Of a stretch of DNA of 62,000 nt, positions 57,834 to 62,000 are shown piece after piece; position 1 is the stretch's first letter, and the number at the start of each line of letters is the position of its first letter. The position numbers and the translations under genes are program-made. The notes under the pieces are model-generated. The model was given only the letters and a program-made list of their open reading frames with translations, made no database searches and was not told the DNA's origin. The stretch spans positions 125,881 through 187,880 of the forward strand of contig NMRA01000095.1 of the NCBI GenBank assembly GCA_002633005.1. Reading direction: 5' to 3'. The stretch comes from Phoronis australis (taxonomy: Eukaryota > Phoronida > Phoronidae).

Positions 57834-59903
57834 TGCCTCCTGTGGATTGAAGCATGCAGGAAATCGCATAGCCTGTATTGAACATGGACATTGTCAATGG
57901 ACACTGCCATCTTTGTGTTTGCTCAAAAGTAAGCGAGCTGTAATTAGCAAGTATTTGATTTATTTATATATTCCCATTATAAAATACAGGTATGTATTGA
58001 GTTGTCCAAAGGATTCCTTGGTACTGCTTCCGCTGGGAATGCTTCATGGTCGATGACTTCACTAGTGATGCTGCTTGCTCCGTTCCATATAAGGGAATTT
58101 CACCTTTTATCTTTCCAAAGCAACCAAAGTTCTCCTCAATTCCTGGGAAATCATAATTATACGTCGTGACCTTCATCAAGGAGCTCGAAAATTCTCAAAT
58201 TTTATGGAAAGAGCTAAAATCATCCTTGAAAATATTTTCGTAGTTGTCAAAATAAATTTTCAAGACTGTTAAAGAATTTGATTTTTATGAGTTAACATGT
58301 GGTGCAACTTTTAACGTAAGTCTCCCGCTTGTCCCAAACCTTGGTGCACTCTTTGGCTTGAAAACGCAACAGTTTAGTTAAACAGGCCTTTAATACAAAA
58401 CTGATGGTTGTTGTTAATTCTGTTTTGGTTTCATTGATCTCCTAAATGTGTGGTAGAATCTAACTTTGGTGATCTGTGTAAGTTCCTGGCAATATCTGTG
58501 CATGGTACGCAGCTTTGTATATCAGTCAGTTTAGTCGTGATAGACCAGCCTAGGGGCGGAATACCTGAGCAAGCCTTAGTCTTTGTCTAGTACATACACA
58601 TTAATGCATGGCATGAAGGTCAGATTTGACAAACCAATCTCGTCATTTGTTTTACTGTTTTACTCTCTGATGGACTGCTCAAATCAGTGATAATAGTGTT
58701 TCTCTAAAGGGCCTTTCATACTAATGTCGACGTGTTGATGGTTTGGGGAGTTGCGGTCAGTGTGAACGCTTAACTCCGGTCCTGGATCGCAGTTAACAGC
58801 TCCAGTTAACATCACAGTTAACAGGTGGATTTAAGACCGCAGTGTCGACGCTGCGGTGCAGTATGAACGCTCAACTCCGGTCCAATCGAAGTTATCGCCA
58901 GGTGCCACTGTTATCGTCAACAGTTACAGAGTAGTGCCGTCACTAATAACTAGTTATTTTTTGCTCTAATGATAACCAATCTATTTAAAAAAGAGTTCAA
59001 TGTCATTTAGCACATTTAAATGTTCCCAAATTGTCACTTTGAATAAAATCTTAGCGTGCAGCACTACCTTGCGATAACTTCGATGACTTCAGCGTCACCA
59101 ACCCTTTACTCCGATGGTCATTAACTACTGAAGCCAGTATGAACGGTCCAGTTAACTGTGCTGTTTACGTCGACGCTCCGGAGCTCAGACCGGAGTTAAG
59201 TCAATATGAAAGGGCCTTAATGTTGCATTAAGGCAATGTAAGTGAAACACTCCACACATGTTGACCAAACACATAATTAATTCTGGCCTTCACTTTTCTT
59301 GAGGTGTTTTGGTTGCACATTACTTTAAAAAATCATGGGGTCTGACCTTGACCCAAACTGCATCACTTGCCTAAGTTAAAAAACATTTTTTAATCAATTA
59401 TTGTCATGCAAGTAGCTATTGTAACTAATGAGGCAAGTCAATTATTTAAAAAATAACTTTGTATACCCTTTGAAAAAAATTTAATTGAAAGTGTTGCAGG
59501 TTGGTGCTTTTCCTGTGCTGAGGCGCAGGTTTCACAATGAGATAGGTGCAGACCAGAACCAATTAGGAAATTGTCGGTGGCCTTTTGATTTTACATACTT
59601 CATTTTATCTTGTCTGATGTTGATGACAATGTTAACTTCAAGCCCTTAGGCAGCTTTAGTTTACCTTCCAGGAAAATGCAAGAACTTCTCTTTATCTATG
59701 CTGTTTTAGTGAAATTAAATGAATGAGGTTAGTGACCTCTTAGCAGCTGGTTTTCTGAGTGCTTCAGACTGCCTCTCCATTCTTGGATTGGCTCAATAAC
59801 CAATCTGGTTGCTAAGGGATGTTTTCCATTATATTTACCATCACCTCAGAAATGAAGCAAAATCCTCCCTGCTGCTGACCTCCAACCACATACTAAGACT
59901 TGC
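57834..59903. repeat. Near-identical copy 2 of the ~2-kb block, starting at the N
   Basis: Partner of 55839-57832. It continues into unique sequence after gacttgc. It carries a longer version of the MITE. Confidence 0.85.
58706..59219. mobile_element. MITE with aaagggccttt-type termini (haplotype copy 2, longer)
   Basis: Same termini as 56736-57150. It has about 110 extra bases near 58760-58870, bounded by similar gttgcgg/gctgcgg words. The extra part holds more gttaaca and ctccggtcc units, consistent with deletion between internal repeats in the other copy. Confidence 0.7.
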
Positions 59904-61169
59904 AGGCATCTGGGTCATCTCCCAGTGGCCACAGACTAGCCACAGGCTGGCATTGTGGTTTGTTTTCTCTTGAATGTCACAGTGACCAGACTTAGCAATT
60001 TCCACAAGTTCTTGTCAGATTTATAGTAAACAGCTGATATTACATTCTGTATCTCCGAGTTATGCTAGGCAACACGCAGTGTTCTTCTGATTTTGCACTA
60101 TCAGCATTGTAAAGAAATGGATGTGACTTGGATCCATACAACACAGGGCCACTGTCTCCATGAGTGCCATATACATTTCAAAGGGTTGGATTCCTCAGTT
60201 GCTGCTTGTGGACCTTGTGAAACTGCTGTTATTTTGTTGTGTGTGCTGGGCAGCTGTTGAGTCACCAGAGTGGATGGCAGAGGCTTGCCTGTGACATCTC
60301 TGGTATTTTCACAGACTTGTAGTCTGTTGTTTTTGAAACCCTTGAGTAAGCAAGCAACAGCTCTCAAGTCAGCACTTCTGAGTGGCCAGCATCTCAGGGT
60401 CAGACCATCTGAGGCTCTCAGGGTCAGACCATCTGAGGCTGGTGCTGTCAGTGGTTTGTGAGTGCCTTTGAGGCTAACACACTGACACAGCAGGGCATTA
60501 TCTGTGGAGTCCCTTCAGCTGCTCAGTTATAAGTTTATGCTGGTATGGTTATCCACTATTGTGAGCTGTCTCCAGGCTATGTGCTATTTAAATTCATCTC
60601 AAACCAGTGAGACCACCCTCCTGGACAGTGATACCCTACCATGGTTCAGATGCAGGGTGCAAGCCAAGTGCAAGTGGAGTCTAACAGTGGATTTTGCTGC
60701 AAGGATTTAGGTCTCCAGACTGCCTGCTTATTTCTAACTATTGACCTGTCTGTTGACCATATGGCTGCATATGGCATGATTATTCTTAGCAAGGAACCTA
60801 TATTCATTAATGCAATATCCTACAAGATGCTGTGAGAACACATGCTCTGGCACTTCTAGTAGTTCACATTTCGAACACTTGTGGTTTTTATCAAAGCTGC
60901 TATGAGATAGCCACTGTATTTTTCAAGGTGTATGTATGGAATAAAAAGTGATGTGAGTCAACTGCTGGGTAATGTGGATACCAGGTGTGAATCCTAGTGT
61001 TAACACTGGGTTTCTGTAGTGAGCTAATGATGGCTATTAATTACAGGAACTGATTAACACCAGTACTACTGGGAAACTGAATATAATCAAGGCGCATTGC
61101 TGTTCTGTTCATATGGCCACATTCACAACTTTTTCAGTTCCAATCACTCGACTGCGACTGAGTGGAAAA
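59904..61169. other. Non-coding stretch upstream of the 61170 exon
   Basis: It contains a small tandem repeat at 60392-60440. Open frames are short and without motifs. It could be promoter, UTR or intron of the exon at 61170. Confidence 0.4.
60392..60440. repeat. Two-copy tandem repeat, 24-bp unit
   Basis: ctcagggtcagaccatctga followed by ggct occurs twice in direct succession. Confidence 0.85.
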
Positions 61170-61474
61170 TGATGCCCACAACAACACCGACTTTTGTTAT
61201 TGTTACTAGTGTTTTGTTTCTGGTTTCAGTCAAGAACACCAGTTTCATATGTCTGCTTGGCATCGGATTAGGTTTGGGGCTTGGCTCTCTCCTGATCTAT
61301 AAGTTGTACGACTGCTTATGGGCAAGCTCAAAAGGAAACACCAGTGGCAGTGGCTCGAGTGCTTCGACGACGTGTAAAGACACAGATTCTAAGAACAACA
61401 ACAATAACGAGTGTTTGGGCAAAGAGAAATCGGAAAAACGAAAGTTGAGAAAGAGGCACCACACAAACAGAAAG
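61170..61474 (+). CDS. Candidate coding exon of a membrane protein, family not recognised (partial)
   Basis: An ATGATG in good context (gaaaatgatg) opens about 100 codons to a strong donor AAAG|GTAAGG at 61475. The peptide starts MMPTTTPTFV. It has one or two hydrophobic stretches (VIVTSVLFLVSV and the glycine-rich CLLGIGLGLGLGSLLIY), then a Ser/Gly/Asn-rich linker and a strongly basic end KRKLRKRHHTNRK. This fits an N-terminal membrane anchor with a cytosolic basic segment, as in some mitochondrial outer-membrane or ER proteins, but no family is certain. An in-frame ATG at 61097 could be an earlier start. The rest of the gene lies beyond the window, and no firm next exon was found before 62000. 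Confidence 0.5.
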
Positions 61475-61729
61475 GTAAGGTTTCAAATTGTCGGTTTCAG
61501 TAAACGTTCTTCAATGTGGGACAGAAATAATTGCGTAAATTGCCATATTTCTGTGTTTCAGAGGCTTGCCACACAGTTGCCAATGCTCAGAAATTTTCCA
61601 AATGTTGTTCATTACTTTAATGGAAAAGTTATTTTTTGAGAATTTTGACGAAATCAGTGAACACTAGTTACCATCTTTGAGAACATAATGAAGGCCATAT
61701 TGAACCTTATCGATTATTGTATATTTAGC

Positions 61730-61840
61730 CAAATATCTACACAACTATAGGTGTTAACTCTACAAAAGTATACATTTTCTGAAAGTATAGACCGCCTGTA
61801 GGATATTGATGTTAGACTATAATCTGCCATTAATACATTG
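61730..61840 (-). repeat. Dispersed repeat, family C copy 3 (inverted)
   Basis: On the minus strand, actttcagaaaatgtatact and tttgtagagtt follow the order of 48210-48330 and 54240-54345. Confidence 0.5.
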
Positions 61841-62000
61841 GGTCACATGGTTGTGTCTTTATAGAAATTTAGCAAGTACATCCATATCCAAACCGCATTA
61901 TCAATGATGCGATCAAATTTCATTAGTTATACACGTTTATTTATATGCTATTCTTATCTTCATTGGAACAATTTTTTAGCTTCTAATTTTTGCAGTGCCC

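Overview
The window reads as nuclear DNA of an animal, most likely a marine invertebrate with a highly heterozygous genome. The evidence is spliced genes with GT..AG introns and consistent codon phase, a metazoan-type DEG/ENaC channel, a GAF-domain cyclic-nucleotide phosphodiesterase, a nuclear tRNA-Gln(UUG), short inverted-repeat transposons and frequent ACATGTA-type words. The species cannot be fixed; echinoderm, hemichordate, cephalochordate or mollusc all remain possible. Nothing here is bacterial: no operons, CRISPR or insertion sequences. Almost every long open frame outside the genes below is chance or repeat-derived.

Layout. 1-490: 3' end of a Ty3/gypsy-like retroelement. 1.1-3.3 kb: G-rich interspersed repeats. 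3708-14098 (+): a seven-exon gene for a small type I membrane protein (343 aa, my reconstruction) with a signal peptide, a VWDE-like segment, two four-cysteine modules, a Ser/Thr-rich stalk and one membrane helix. Its introns contain decayed extra copies of the cysteine-module exon, one split by a ~440-bp-period tandem repeat. 14.1-21.8 kb: repeats, an unmerged assembly overlap and a tandem pair of composite elements with tRNA-like heads. 21828-24960 (-): a two-exon GAF-GAF-phosphodiesterase (813 aa) lacking the family's invariant glutamine. 26583-35173 (-): a nine-exon DEG/ENaC channel (391 aa) with a very short finger region. 38361-38432 (-): tRNA-Gln. 38.4-61 kb: gene-poor, with several inverted-repeat elements, two further unmerged overlaps and two candidate plus-strand coding exons of unknown family (52933-53140 and 61170-61474).

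The three reconstructed genes were assembled by hand from splice signals. Exon phases close without a break in each, and the coding totals are 1032, 2442 and 1176 nt including stop. No shared pathway is evident. The channel and the phosphodiesterase lie head to tail on the minus strand about 1.6 kb apart, but nothing shows a functional link.

Assembly caution: the single N bases at 18746, 46380 and 57833 each separate two near-identical 1.4-2.4 kb copies. This is what heterozygous contig ends look like when they overlap and are not merged, so the duplications there are probably not real.
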